Below, one piece after another: positions 51,257 through 62,300 of a DNA stretch of 64,000 nucleotides. Origin of the DNA: Lithodes maja (Eukaryota; Arthropoda; Malacostraca; Decapoda; Lithodidae); assembly GCA_037953745.1 (NCBI GenBank), contig JBAKBP010013099.1:1-64000 (forward strand), written 5' to 3'. The number at the start of each line of letters is the position of its first letter. The stretch's first letter is position 1. Under the pieces are notes generated by a model. The model did no database searches, was not told the DNA's origin, and worked only from the letters and a program-made list of their open reading frames with translations. The position numbers and the translations under genes are program-made.

Positions 51257-51784
51257 TTTAGGGATAGTTACCTTTTTAACCGGGGCTACCTTGGCCCGGG
51301 CTGTAACTAAATGTGCCCCAAATGAAGTAACAACATACTGTATAATATGGCTACCCCGTATGCCGTGGCGCTAGCATCACAAAACGTGTGTAACGTAACT
51401 TCACCGAACGCCGTCACTTTACGTGGTATAGGTTTAGTACATAGGATGACATTATTCATTCAACAACAATGTCCCTTGGTCATTCAGGTCCTCGGGCAAA
51501 CTGTCATCCCATCCTATTTTACGTCTCCAAACTTCCTGCATTAGAATCCTAGCTCTTATGGCAACGGGTAATGCTAGACCCAAAGGATCAAAAAATTGCG
51601 CAACTTTGCTCAACAGACTTCTTTTGGTGTGCGCTCCTGTCTGCTGAGCAAAAGACCTTGTTTGAAAAGTTAGTATGTCATGTTTAGGTTGCCAGTTCAT
51701 CCCCAAATTTCTGGACTTTTCCTGGTTAAGAGATGCCGTACCATCCACCTGTATTAAACTCTGAAGATCTTCACTATTAGTAAC
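51257..51784 (-). pseudogene. BEL RT-RNase H connection, frameshifted
   Basis: SLLSKVAQFFDPLGLALPV and MQEVWRRKIGWDDSLPE (51452-51748) are the BEL/Pao region after RT. Downstream the RNase H start LHTFCDASATAYGVA can be read near 51345-51400 in another frame, followed by a slip before KKVTIPKMELTAM. Stops separate the pieces. Confidence 0.85.
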
Positions 51785-52615
51785 CTACTCGCGGAGAACT
51801 AGATGTGCATCCGCAAACAATCTGCGTGCTTGCCAGTATGTATATAACAAATCATCCTGACTATCGCTAGAACCCTGCAAATTGTCAATATATAATCCGC
51901 GAGATAGTTTACTTGTGTCCTCATGAGTGTCAGCTAGATGTTTTCTGATTGTGGCATTTAACAAAAACTGTGAGCACGTGGCCCCAAAGAGTACAACCCG
52001 AAAACGGTATATTATGATTGGACTTCCAGAGTCGCTAATGTCGCTGAGCCAAAGAAAGCGGGTAACATCTCTATCTTCCTCCTTTATCTTGACCATCAAG
52101 AATGCTTTCTCGATGTCACTGGTATAGGCGTACTTCCCCAGCCTAAACTGCAATGGATGTTGGGACAGGTCCGACACCATGGACGGACCTGTCAACAGGC
52201 AGTCATTTAGACTGGGTTGTTGACCTTGGTGGGCAGAACAGTCATACACCACCCGTATTGGTGTGGTGACGCTGTCTTTTCTTACCCCATGATGGGCCAG
52301 ATAGTGAACCCTACCCTTCTTAAACGGTTCCTTGACATCGACTCTCTCAATAAAGCCCCTATCCTCATAACTCCGAAATACATCGTCATACGCCTGGCGC
52401 GTGCTCGGTTCATTAGACAATTTACGCTGTAATGCGCGCAAGCGACCTAATGCCAAACCATAGTTGGTAGGCAGGCTTATCTCACTGTTCTTCCAGGGTA
52501 AACTAACTTTATATTGCTTGTCTGAGGCACAGTAGCACACAGACTTGTCAAACCTTTGTAGCGCAACTTCCGAGTCATAATCAGTCTCCATAGGATTAAT
52601 GCCTATGTGATCCAA
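51785..52615 (-). pseudogene. BEL/Pao reverse transcriptase
   Basis: The 276-codon frame has VYDCSAHQGQQPSLND, AYTSDIEKAFLMVKI (first catalytic Asp), RVVLFGATCSQFLLNATI and GLYIDNLQGSSD. The YIDN box replaces the usual Y-x-D-D, a variant that I recall as common in BEL/Pao elements, so it is not necessarily a defect. The frame is cut off on both sides by frameshifts. Confidence 0.9.
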
Positions 52616-52627
52616 TCTCCACAGTCG

Positions 52628-53290
52628 TTACAGGTCGAACTCGGCAGCCATCTTAGGGTCACTAGGTTGGGAATCCTCCCTTCCCAACTCCTCTGCCGCG
52701 GTTACATTGACTCTATATATCGAGACCGTGTCGACCAGGACCTTTGACTGTGTAGTATGCACCTTTCCGCTCATGCAATATCCAAATTTAGTGGGGATTA
52801 AAATTACACCACACATCTTTTTAAATCCAGGGTATACTACTTCATAATAATGATCCACACCAAGTAGAACATGCACCTCACTCTGATTTCCCATGGGATC
52901 TTACAAGTTAACCCCTTTGCTACGTAATGCGTGTTCCACCTTCTTCACACCCACAGATACATATTCTGGTAGGGTGTCTACTACGATACAAGTCATAAAG
53001 TACCGGTTTATACGATAGAAATATGAAATCTCCGCTATCTCGTAGTCTTGCTTATCAGTAACCCCTGTGAAGCCCTGTAATCGAAGAGTCTCAGCCCCTA
53101 CGATTCGGTGCTTCAGTCCCACTAGTACGGACCTCTTTATAAAGGAACGTTGAGACCCTTGATCTAGAAGTACCCGACAAACCTTGTTACTGTCATTACC
53201 TTCCATGGGAATCTGTATTGTGGGGAATATAGTGGTAGTTGTAGTACCCTCTGTTTTGACGTCTTTGACTTTATCTGCAGTAGGACACAA
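52628..53290 (-). pseudogene. BEL aspartic protease region, two frames
   Basis: CRVLLDQGSQRSFI near the start carries the D-x-G of a retropepsin-like protease. LLGVDHYYEVV and ILIPTKFGYCMSG in the next frame (52628-52894) are the typical sequence between protease and RT in BEL elements. A stop and slip at 52895-52900 separate them. Confidence 0.8.
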
Positions 53291-53369
53291 CTTATCAAAG
53301 TGATTTCCTTTGCAGTGGCGACAGGGCCTTAAGTATGTAGCAGTACATTGTCCCTGCTTACCATGTTCT

Positions 53370-54468
53370 TTACTTAGACAACCTGCACAATAGCTTCAAT
53401 CTTTTCGCCTGTGCTACTTTTGTCTCATTTGTTGGGTATTTTACGCAGAAACTCCATTTATGTTTGTTGTTACATAGCTTACATAGAATCTGAGCAAGTT
53501 TCTTATACGCACCCTCTTTCTTTTCTTTAGTCCCCACTGTCATGCTTACTGTTCCCCTCTTCTCCACATTCTCACTCCCTCCCGACACATACATTCTCCC
53601 TTTGTTCAACTGTAGATTATTGATCTCCTTACTGAACTGAGTTTTGAACTCCCCAGCTCAAATGATCTTACCTTATCAAGTATTGCCATAGGAAGCTTCT
53701 GATGCAAGATAATGACTATCATTTCCTGCGTGGTAAGCCCTAGGGTGTCTAGCGATCGAGTATGGCACTCCATATTTGCCCTGAAGTTTGTCAACTCATC
53801 AACCTTATACTGTGTTTCTGCGAGCCCCAACAAGACAACGACATGGGCCATCTTCAACTGCTCTCTATCCCCGTATGTGGACTCTAATAAGTGTACTGCC
53901 TCAAGATAACTACCACCCACTACTGCAAAAGCCTCTATCAAATGTAAGGCCTCTCCTTCCATTTGTCCCTTCAGATAGTGAAACTTGCGGACATTATCCA
54001 AAGAGGATTCATGAACCGTAGATCGAAATACGTCCCAAAAAGCTAACCACTCAGTCAACTTGCCCCAAATGTCGGAAGATTGAGCTTTGGGATGTGTACA
54101 GTATGTTTTGGGTCAGCCCTTCTAATGGCCTCATTATCGCCTCCCTTCTTACTTGCGACAGCACGCTCTAATATGTACTTCGCTCTAAAGACAGGTTCGT
54201 CATAGAGGGCGCGATTATCACACTCTGTAACTATCTCTTCCTCCTCTGTCATGTCAGCCACAATCACCTCACTCAGAGCCGTAATACGACCGTGGGTAGC
54301 TTGGACGTTTTCTAATCTAGCCTCCAATTCCTCTAGTTCAGCAGTAGTGATGAAAGTGTTAACGTCCACAATTAGCCTATTTAATACTCCCCGAAGTCCC
54401 GCCCTTTGATTTTTAGGGGCTTTGATCAGCACCCCACTAGACGGTGTCTCTTTATTGTCTTTATTCAT
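53370..54468 (-). pseudogene. BEL Gag, three overlapping frames
   Basis: Gag begins with Met at 54468; the first frame carries a coiled-coil-like ELEELEARLENVQ and ends HIPKLNLPTFGAS. The second (53606-54058) continues with the DUF1759-type capsid core (WLAFWDVFRSTVH, KFHYLKGQMEGEALHLIE, YGDREQLKMAHV). The third (53370-53609) has the Cys-rich LCKLCNNKHKWSFC zinc-binding segment. Small overlaps between frames reflect frameshifts, not ribosomal recoding signals that I can recognise. Confidence 0.85.
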
Positions 54469-54539
54469 TTTGCATGTGAGCCTATAGGCTATGTATCTAA
54501 ATGTTACGTTACAAAGACAACGGCCATATAATAGTCTAA

Positions 54540-55569
54540 TTAACCCGGGAACTGGGGGAAGACTCTTAAGAGTTCCCCTGGCGGACTGCGGGAAGACTCT
54601 TAACCCGTCCAGCCCCGGCTAGTTTTGTAATGTTTGTTCACCAGAACCCGGCCGGTTTTCAAAAAATGGTTTTATTCCAGAAACAATAGCGAATGGGTTA
54701 GGAATGAAGGAAAAAACACGAAAAACCGCTCAAAAAGCTTAAAGAATGGTCCTACAGAGCCCCCGAAAACGTATTTTACAAGAGTAAAAAATTTAAGGCA
54801 ATTACCCCAAAAAACAGGTTATTGCACGTGGACTTTGAGAGTTTTCAACCATCGGCACGGTTGCGTGGGATACGTACACAGTTCCCATACAAATCTGAGC
54901 CCTCTTGAGTGGCTACACCTGAGGTTACGGTCGGCGCAATTAGGGTGACGCGCCAGGTGCGTCTCTGGGGCTGTGCATTACATACATCGCCGACGCGCCA
55001 GGCGCGTCGCTGGGGCTGTACGGGTTAAGAGTCAGGGGAAAAAAAAAAATTAAAACACCCATTTTTTTTTTTTTTTTTTTTTTGCCCCTGGGCCATGCAA
55101 AATATCACTCCTCTACCTCCCCTCCTTCCCCACTTTCCTCCCCTCCTTCAGTTATCACCTATTTTCCCTGTTATTCCCTTATTCTGTGGTATATTTTCGT
55201 GCTAACATTAGCGAGTTGCAAGCAGGGCATTGTCATCACTGTTAGCAAGCGAGTGCATGAGAAAGAGAGAGAGTATCGATCGACAGTGTCTCTCCAGACT
55301 TGGGGAAAAGTGGCGGGAAAGGAAGTTGCCTCAGCCATACATTATGTAACTCCCGGCCTGTATCGCCGATTTTGACCATCCAAACGCTGTTTCTACTTGT
55401 TTTATTGTTGTAACAGGTTAATACCTTTATAATCAACCTATAATAGGTGCATATGGAGAAGTATTAATGCTATTTATGGTAAAATAAATATTTTAGTGAT
55501 GGAAACAGCTCAAATACATGCGCACAGGAAGAGGTGTCTCATACCCCCCATGCGCACTTCAGAGGTTAA
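54540..55569 (+). mobile_element. TTAA MITE copy 2, interrupted by another MITE
   Basis: It starts TTAACCCGGGAACTGGGGG and ends GCGCACTTCAGAGGTTAA, as copy 1. A second MITE (54600-55028) is inserted at the TTAA of ACTCTTAAGAGT. It abuts copy 3 and shares its terminal TTAA (55566-55569). Confidence 0.85.
54600..55028. mobile_element. 429-bp TTAA MITE nested in MITE copy 2
   Basis: The left end TTAACCCGTCCAGCCCC and the right end, reverse complement TTAACCCGTACAGCCCC, match at 16 of 17 positions, with TTAA at both ends. A second internal CAGCCCC-type end (GCGTCTCTGGGGCTGTG) lies near 54960. There is no coding capacity. piggyBac-like by target and ends. Confidence 0.85.
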
Positions 55570-56201
55570 CCCGGGAGCTGCGGGAAGACTCTTAAGAGTT
55601 CCCCCGGCGGACTGCGGGAAGACTCTCCTGAGTAAGTAAAATTAAAAATCAACTTTTGACATCGAAAATTTTTATTTTTTTTTATTTTTATTTTTGTATT
55701 TTTTTATTTTTTTTTGGCCCCTGGGCCATGCAAAATCTCAGTCCTCTACCTCCCCTCCTTCCCCACTTTCCTCCTATCCCTCAGTTATCACCTATTTTCC
55801 CTATTATTCCCTTATTCTGAGATATATTTTCGTGCTAACATTAGCGAGTTGCAAGCAGGGTGTTGTCATCACTGATAGCAATCGAGTGCAAGAGAGAGAG
55901 AGAGAGTATCGATCGACTGTGTCGCAGTGGCTTTGGGGAAAATTGGCGGGAAGGTAGCTTGCCTCACCCATACATTATACAACTCGCGGGCTATATCTCC
56001 GATTTTGACCATCCAAACGCTGTTTTCACTCGTTTTATTGTTGTTTCAGGTTAATACCTTTATAATCAACCCATAATAGGTGCATATGGATAATTATTAA
56101 TGCTATTAATGGTACAATGAATATTTTAGTGACGAAAAACCTCAAATACGTCAGCACAGGGGGAGGTTTTCAATTACCCCCGTGCGCACTTCAGAGGTTA
56201 A
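55566..56201 (+). mobile_element. TTAA MITE copy 3
   Basis: It starts TTAACCCGGGAGCTGCGGG and ends CGTGCGCACTTCAGAGGTTA plus A. It belongs to a subfamily marked by GACTCTCCTGAGTAAGTAAA and by CTCAGTCCTCTACC, shared with copy 4 and distinct from copies 1 and 2. Confidence 0.85.
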
Positions 56202-56541
56202 GAGACGCCGACCGGCGGACTTCTATGTTATGGAGAAAAAATAGTACACTAAATAGCAATACCTACTAATGGATCATATTGAACAAGATTTTTTTTTAGG
56301 TCAGGTCATAATTATGTCACAGGAAGTCTGAAACGAAAAAGAAAATTATTGGGGAAAGATGATGGGTGGGATGCAGAACTTAGGCAGGCGCAACGATATA
56401 ACCCTGCATTCCGGCTCTAACCATCGCTTGGCTAGCCTTGCCAGTTTATCATAGAGTTGTTCCTGCATCCTGTTATATGTCCCCTTGTTCATTGCCTTAA
56501 AATCCCTTACTGGTAGCTAATTCCCGAGGTCTGGGCACCAA
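56202..56541 (-). promoter_or_regulatory. BEL leader and primer binding site
   Basis: Reading the minus strand from the LTR end ...TTTACCACA, the next bases are TTGGTGCCCAGACCTCGGG (56523-56541). TGG at the start and the position fit a tRNA primer site; I do not assign the tRNA. The rest of the leader shows no gene. Confidence 0.6.
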
Positions 56542-57947
56542 TGTGGTAAACTATCAATGGAAGTTAAATATTACTAAGCTGTAATGAATCAAATAAATAA
56601 ATCTAAATGAAAACTATTCCATATCTAAATTGAATTCAATCTGAAACAAGCTAATTTATATCCAAAGGTCTCACATAATAAATTTATATATAGGGTAAGG
56701 TTATAAGGGTTAATATTAGCCAGGAATTAACTCACCAATAGTTCCACGTGGCAATGAGGCAAGGGAGAACGTTTTACCCAATATGGCAGTGGACAATGGG
56801 GATCGAGACTTCGGTCCCGAGACACGAGTCAAGTTAAAGAAAGAATAAATGATTACATGGGAATGGACATGAATATTATGCTTATATGTCAGTCAGTCAT
56901 GGCGTCGATGAGAGCGTCGTGATGGTGTAGCTGAGTGTATTGCTGTATGTGTATTGTGATTAGAGGCACAAAAGCACGATCAACTGAGGGCGGAAAATTA
57001 GATGTTAACTGGTTGGTGTTCATGAAGGCTCTGGTGTTCCTCGAAGGCACACCTTGCTGCCTTGGCAAAACGCCAGGAGCCCAAATTATCGTACCGCATC
57101 TAGGTTGCTCTATACGATAAATTATATTAATATATACGATAAATTCATATATACTACATAAGACCATGGCAATATTGCTTAACCTCTGAAGTGCGCACGG
57201 GGGTAATTGAAAACCTCCCCCTGTGCTGACGTATTTGAGGTTTTTCGTCACTAAAATATTCATTGTACCATTAATAGCATTAATAATTATCCATATGCGC
57301 CTATTATGGGTTGATTACCTGAAACAACAATAAAACGAGTGAAAACAGCGTTTGGATGGTCAAAATCGGAGATATAGCCCGCGAGTTGTATAATGTATGG
57401 GTGAGGCAAGCTACCTTCCCGCCAATTTTCCCCAAGGCCACTGCGACACAGTCGATCGATATTCTCTCTCTCTCTCTTGCACTCGATTGCTATCAGTGAT
57501 GACAACACCCTGCTTGCAACTCGCTAATGTTAGCACGAAAATATACCTCAGAATAAGGGAATAATAGGGAAAATAGGTGATAACTGAGGGATAGGAGGAA
57601 AGTGGGGAAGGAGGGGAGGTAGAGGACTGAGATTTTGCATGGCCCAGGGGCCAAAAAAAAAAAAAAATAAAAAAAAATAAAACTAATTTTTTTTTTTTTT
57701 CGATGTCAAAAGTTGATTTTTAATTTTACTTACTCAGGAGAGTCTTCCCGCAGTCCGCCGGGGGAACTCTTAAGAGTCTTCCCGCAGCTCCCGGGTTAAT
57801 AGCATATTAGGCCTTTTATAACTTAACTTATTTACAATCTTATAAGATACGATCTACTCGTCCTACGTCGTGCTGTAGGAGCGATCGTGACGTCACAGAG
57901 ACATACGAGATCACAAAAGAGTCATATTCTATCGTATTTATACGATA
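56542..57947 (-). repeat. 5' LTR of BEL element, with MITE
   Basis: It matches 47751-49155 outside the MITE. The MITE sits at the same TTAA (57179-57182) as in the other LTR but in minus orientation. Confidence 0.9.
57179..57799 (-). mobile_element. TTAA MITE copy 4 (in right BEL LTR, inverted)
   Basis: On the plus strand it starts TTAACCTCTGAAGTGCGCAC and ends GCAGCTCCCGGGTTAA. It is nearly identical to copy 3 in reverse complement. A stretch of about 12 bases around CAGGTTAATACC is shortened here relative to copy 3. Confidence 0.88.
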
Positions 57948-58605
57948 CTATTCGCTTCGTAAAAGAGTTGTAGATATGTGGAATAAGCTACCAAGTGCTA
58001 TAGTGGGATCAATAACAATAGAGCTTCAACATAAAATTTGATAGGATGAGATGGGTTGGGTGTGAAAGGGATCTGCCATGTGTGGGCCAATCGGCTCTCT
58101 GCAGACTCCCATTTTCATCTTAGTAGCATGTGTAAGGAATCTGCCTCATTTGTACCAGTGTGCAAATAAGAGAGAGAGAGAGAGAGATTGGCTGTGTAAG
58201 GGATCTGCCTCTCGTAACAGAGTCGTAGATATGCGAAATAGGCTACCTAGTGCTATAGTGGGATCAAGAACAATAAAGAATTTCAAGATAAAATCAGATA
58301 GACATATGGACGAAATGGGTTGGATGTGAAAGGGATCTGCCTTTTGTGGGCCACTTGTCTGCAGATTCCCATGTTCATCTTAGTTGCATGTGTAAGGGAT
58401 CTGCTTCATTTGTACCTATGTGCAAGCAAACGAGCGACAGAGAGAAACTGGGTGTGTAAGGGATCTGCCTCTATTCGTTTAGTAACAGAGTTGTAGATAT
58501 GTGGAATAGGCTACCAAGTCCTATAGTGGGATCAAGAACAATAGAGTTCAACATAAAATTAGATAAGACAAGATGAGTTGGGTGTGAAAGGCTGCCACGG
58601 GCGTG
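57948..58605 (+). repeat. CR1 3' tails, three copies
   Basis: The first (57948-58130) is the right half of the copy cut by BEL. The second (about 58197-58370) still reads NRVVDMRNRLPSAIVGSRTI and DRHMDEMGW. The third runs from about 58440 to 58600. Each is preceded by a GGATCTGCCTC / (GA)n stretch. All are 5'-truncated and in plus orientation. Confidence 0.78.
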
Positions 58606-58929
58606 TCTGGCCACCATTGACAATACCTCTACAGATGGGACCAAGCGAATCACCTCTACAGTACCTCACTTGAGGAGTGGAAATAATAGAAAAGGAATTA
58701 GGAGGAACAAAAGCATGGCCTGCAATATAGAAAAAGTCAAGAAGAGTGAATTAAAGAAAAACATTTATCATGCAGCCATGCAAGCCTTTTATATAAAGAG
58801 TATAATCTTAAAATATAGAGAATAACCTTGTACATGTATTATTAGGGTAAGTGTTTTTATAGAATAATGATTGCCTTCACAATAAGGAAAAGAATGAAAT
58901 TACCATACTACTATTCTGAGATAGGTCAA
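58606..58929. other. No recognised feature
   Basis: AT-rich sequence with no motif or repeat that I can identify. Confidence 0.4.
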
Positions 58930-59640
58930 ATTGAGTTCAAATTATCATCCAAATATAGCAGTGAGGGTGAAAGATGTACCGGTACTGAGTGATGAGTTTT
59001 CAGTTCGCGACGGAGTCCACCAGGGCTCTGTGTTAATGAAGCCCTTTCCTAAATTTTTTGTTATGGTTCTGGAGGCACTATCTGGTGATTTCAGAGTTGG
59101 GCTCCCCTGGGAACTGCTATAAGGGTCCTGAAAATGCTTGACTAAGTCATGAAGGTCTGTGAGAGAGTCTTAGAAGGTATGATAAGGGAAAGATACTGTA
59201 TGTACTTAAAAGATAGGGATCTGATGTTGTGTTTGCAGACTGGGAGAAGGCCTTTGATAAGGTGGCCAGAGAAGTTGTGCAGTAGGCTAGGAGAAAACTT
59301 GGCGTTGAGGAGTGGCTGGTGTATGTGATAATGAAGATGTACGAGGACTCACGAATGGTAGTGAGGGTGAAAGGTGTACAGCTGAGTGAGGGACATATAC
59401 TAGATATTTGGTGAGGGTTAGGTGTTACGTGAGGGTACTGAGTGATGAGTTTTCAGTTCGCGTCGGAGTCCAACAGGGAAGTGTGTTAATTAAGCCCTCT
59501 CCTCTTGTTTATGGTTCTGGAGGCACTATCTAGTGATTTCAGAGTTAGGCTCCCCTTGCAACTGCTATAAGAGGCCTGAAAATGCTTGGCCAAGTCATGA
59601 AGGTCTGTGAGTGTGAGAGAGTCTTTGAAGGTATTATGGC
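58930..59640 (+). pseudogene. Non-LTR RT fragments, partly duplicated
   Basis: The block 58996-59180 (DEFSVRDGVHQGSVL, VMVLEALSGDFRVGLP) recurs at 59447-59635 as a direct repeat with changes. Between them lies WEKAFDKVAREVV and RRKLGVEEWLVYVIMKMYED (59225-59390). Together these match the middle of a LINE reverse transcriptase. The order is scrambled and frames are broken. The clade is not CR1; it is possibly RTE-like. Confidence 0.7.
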
Positions 59641-60085
59641 TAATTTAGATAAGTGGACTGTATATTATTGATATTAAAGGAACATTAACCATATAGAATA
59701 TATTACCCTTTGATGAACTCAGCTGGTGATTGGAGGATGGCGGAAAATAGGCTAGATGACTGGAAGTGGTTAGTATAGTAAACAGAGTATGAAAAGAGGC
59801 TACAATAGGCTAGGATAGGCTAGATATTTACGTTAAGTTGTGCTAAGTAACAAAGATGATGATGTAGTGACTATGGAGTATGAGATGAAAAGTGAAGCGA
59901 AAACATCTGGTGAAATAACTAGGAGAAAGAAGGCTTAGCGTGTGTAGCTGGGACGGAGGTTGGTTGGAGAGTGAGCGAGCGCGTTATGTTTGTCTCTGTC
60001 GTGACATACCGCGCACGCGCATAACATATGGAAAATGTATTCCATCTTCTTTACAATGAGATACTTATGAACAATCTTAAATAAT

Positions 60086-60089
<4 letters not shown>
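59641..60089. other. No recognised feature
   Basis: No gene recognised. The stretch includes imperfect AGGCTAGGATAGGCTAG repeats near 59805-59830. Confidence 0.4.

Positions 60090-60139
<50 letters not shown>
60090..60139. repeat. (TA)n microsatellite
   Basis: Fifty bases of uninterrupted TA dinucleotides. Confidence 0.97.
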
Positions 60140-60141
<2 letters not shown>

Positions 60142-60329
60142 GAATTATAATCCTACAATACTTTCCCATATACAACTATAGAATAATATATTCTACCCAA
60201 TCATGGAACGTTCGACCAAGGTTATGGAAGCGTTCAACTTAAGACTACGGAATGATACGTAACGCTATATCAACCCAGATTACGTAACATCGAGACTGTT
60301 CATACTAGTTTGAGTACACTAAGTATGGA

Positions 60330-60570
60330 CAGGTATGATAAGGGAAAGCATTCTATCAACGATATGCAGTTTGGTTTCATGCCAGGACGTGACACAATCG
60401 ACAACTTCATAGTCAGGCAGCTGCATGAAAGATATCTACTGAAAGTTAGAAGTTGTGCAGTAGGCTAGGAGAAAATTTGGCGTAGAGGAGTGGCTGGTGC
60501 ATGTGATAATGAAGATATATGAGGACTCACGAACGGTAGTGAGGGTGAAAGGTGTACTGAGTGAGGGACA
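60330..60570 (+). pseudogene. Non-LTR RT fragment
   Basis: INDMQFGFMPGRDTIDNFIV and RQLHERYL are followed by a deletion-joined EEWLV-type segment and VIMKIYEDSRTVVRVKGV. This is the same RT family as 58930-59640, with the catalytic part missing. Confidence 0.7.
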
Positions 60571-60796
60571 TATGCTAGGTGAAGGTTAGTTTTGTATCCC
60601 ACATACTGGGTACTAGGGACATATACTAGGTGTTATGTAAGGGTTAGTATTGTATCCCAAATACTAGGTACTAGGGACATAATATACTAGGTGTTACGTG
60701 AGGGTTAGCTTGGTATCCCACGTACTGGGTACTAGGGACATAATACTAGGTGTTAGGTGAGGGTTAGTTTTGTATCCACCGTACTGGGTCTAGGGG
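60557..60796. repeat. Imperfect ~65-bp tandem repeat, four copies
   Basis: ACATA(ATA)TACTAGGTGTTA, GGGTTAGTNTTGTATCCCA and TACTGGGTACTAGGG recur four times with indels. Confidence 0.8.
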
Positions 60797-60929
60797 GCGG
60801 CAGCCCCCACCCATAATACTAGGATAGGTTAGGTAAGGTTGTTAGGTTAGGCTAATGGGGATGGATGTAGTTTCCGGGTGTACGGTCGTCATGTTTACAT
60901 AGGGCGATCGCCGCGGTTAACTTCGCGTC

Positions 60930-61820
60930 TATTTTGACGGTGATTTTTTCGGTTATTTGCCCCCTGCTGGCAATATGACGATGACATGACATGGGAGGGT
61001 GAGGGGTGGCAAAGCCACCCCTCAACATATTATTGTATCCATTGGCATTCAAAATAGACGGGAACATGATTGCAAACGTCCGCCGCCTCCGTCATGTTTA
61101 CATTTGTCGATCACCGTTGTTAAGTTCGTGTCTATTTTGACGGCGATTTATTTTGGTTATTTGCCCCCTGCTGGAAATATATATGATGATGACAATAAGT
61201 CATTGGGGGGGGGGGGGGGGGGGGGTGAAGGGGGGCAAAGCCCAACCTCAACATATTATTGTATCCAAAGGCAGTCTAAATAGACAGGAAAAGGATGGCA
61301 AGCGTTCGACGCCACTACGTGTACACGTAGTGTAAACAAGGCTGGCGATACACCCGGTAACTACATCCTACCCGGCTAATGTCCTTTCAAAGGGGTAGCC
61401 TATAAATTAGTAAACACTAGGATAGCCTATACCCGGTCAGGTGATACGCCCGATAACGCAACTCTTGCCGATAGGCTAACCTATTCATAAAGGTGTCTAT
61501 TTTGACGGCGATTTTTTTTGGTTATAATTATGCCCCCTGCTGGCAATATGTATGATGGTGACAATATGTCATGGGGGGGGTGGGGGGGTGAGGGGGGGCA
61601 AAGCCCCCTCAACATATTATTGTATCCAATGGCATTCAAAATAGACGGGAACTTTATTGCAAACGTCCGACACCTCCCCCGCCACCGCCATGTTTACATG
61701 TGTCGATCGCCGTGTTTAAGTTCGCGTCTATTTTGACGGCGATTTTTTTCGGTTATTTGCCCCCTGCTGGCAATATATAAGATGATGACAATATGTCATG
61801 GGGGGGTGAGGGGGGCCTCA
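60930..61820. repeat. Tandem repeat with G-runs and (GGG)n
   Basis: TTTTGACGG[CT]GATTTTTTT, GTTATTTGCCCCCTGCTGG and CAACATATTATTGTATCCA recur in units of about 205-230 bp starting near 60936, 61139, 61506 and 61734. The second unit has about 150 bp of unrelated sequence after it (61330-61495). Each unit carries a long G-run, the largest being 21 G at 61205-61225. Confidence 0.85.
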
Positions 61821-62300
61821 ACAATTACCTCTAACCTCTGTATCTCAAAAAGGGCTAGAGCAAATTGGCTGCAAATTTCCACATCTAGGCTATTCCTTGA
61901 CTGACTCTTCACAAATGGTAGACATAGGCCTATTAGCTTGATCACTCTAGTTGTTTTTTAGTTACAGAGGTTATAGGTCATGATTTCTTGCCTACTTACA
62001 GTGAATAGACTAGGCCTATTGTAGATTGGTAAAATATTTGCTTATTAGGCCTAGGCTATGTTGGCTGTGCAATTGTCTCGATTTGACTATTTTTACCTAA
62101 TTAGGCCTAAAGCAGCCTGAGCCTATTCCCAACCCGCAAACAGTATCCCATGTTAAGCCCTAGGCTAGGCCTAGGCCTAATCCCACTCTCAATCAAAATT
62201 CGAACTGATAAATTCGTACCTTTCGCGCTGCCTAGGCTAGGCCTATATTTTTTGTGAATAGATATAGAAAATGGTTTAAATGAAAGACCATCCTATATTA
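61821..62300. other. No recognised feature
   Basis: Sequence rich in AGGCCTA/TAGGCC words near 62000-62240. No gene or element recognised. Confidence 0.4.

Larger units (their letters stand above)
47746..57952 (-). mobile_element. BEL/Pao LTR retrotransposon with nested MITEs
   Basis: LTRs of 1405 bp (47751-49155) and 1406 bp (56542-57947) flank a minus-strand Gag-PR-RT-RH-IN. The 5-bp duplication CTATT (47746-47750, 57948-57952) is exact, and the flanks rejoin as a CR1 tail comparable to 58460-58500. The LTRs start TGTGG and end CGATA on the plus strand, so one terminus departs from TG...CA. Both LTRs and the leader carry copies of one TTAA MITE family. Pol has several frameshifts, so this copy is inactive. 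Confidence 0.92.
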
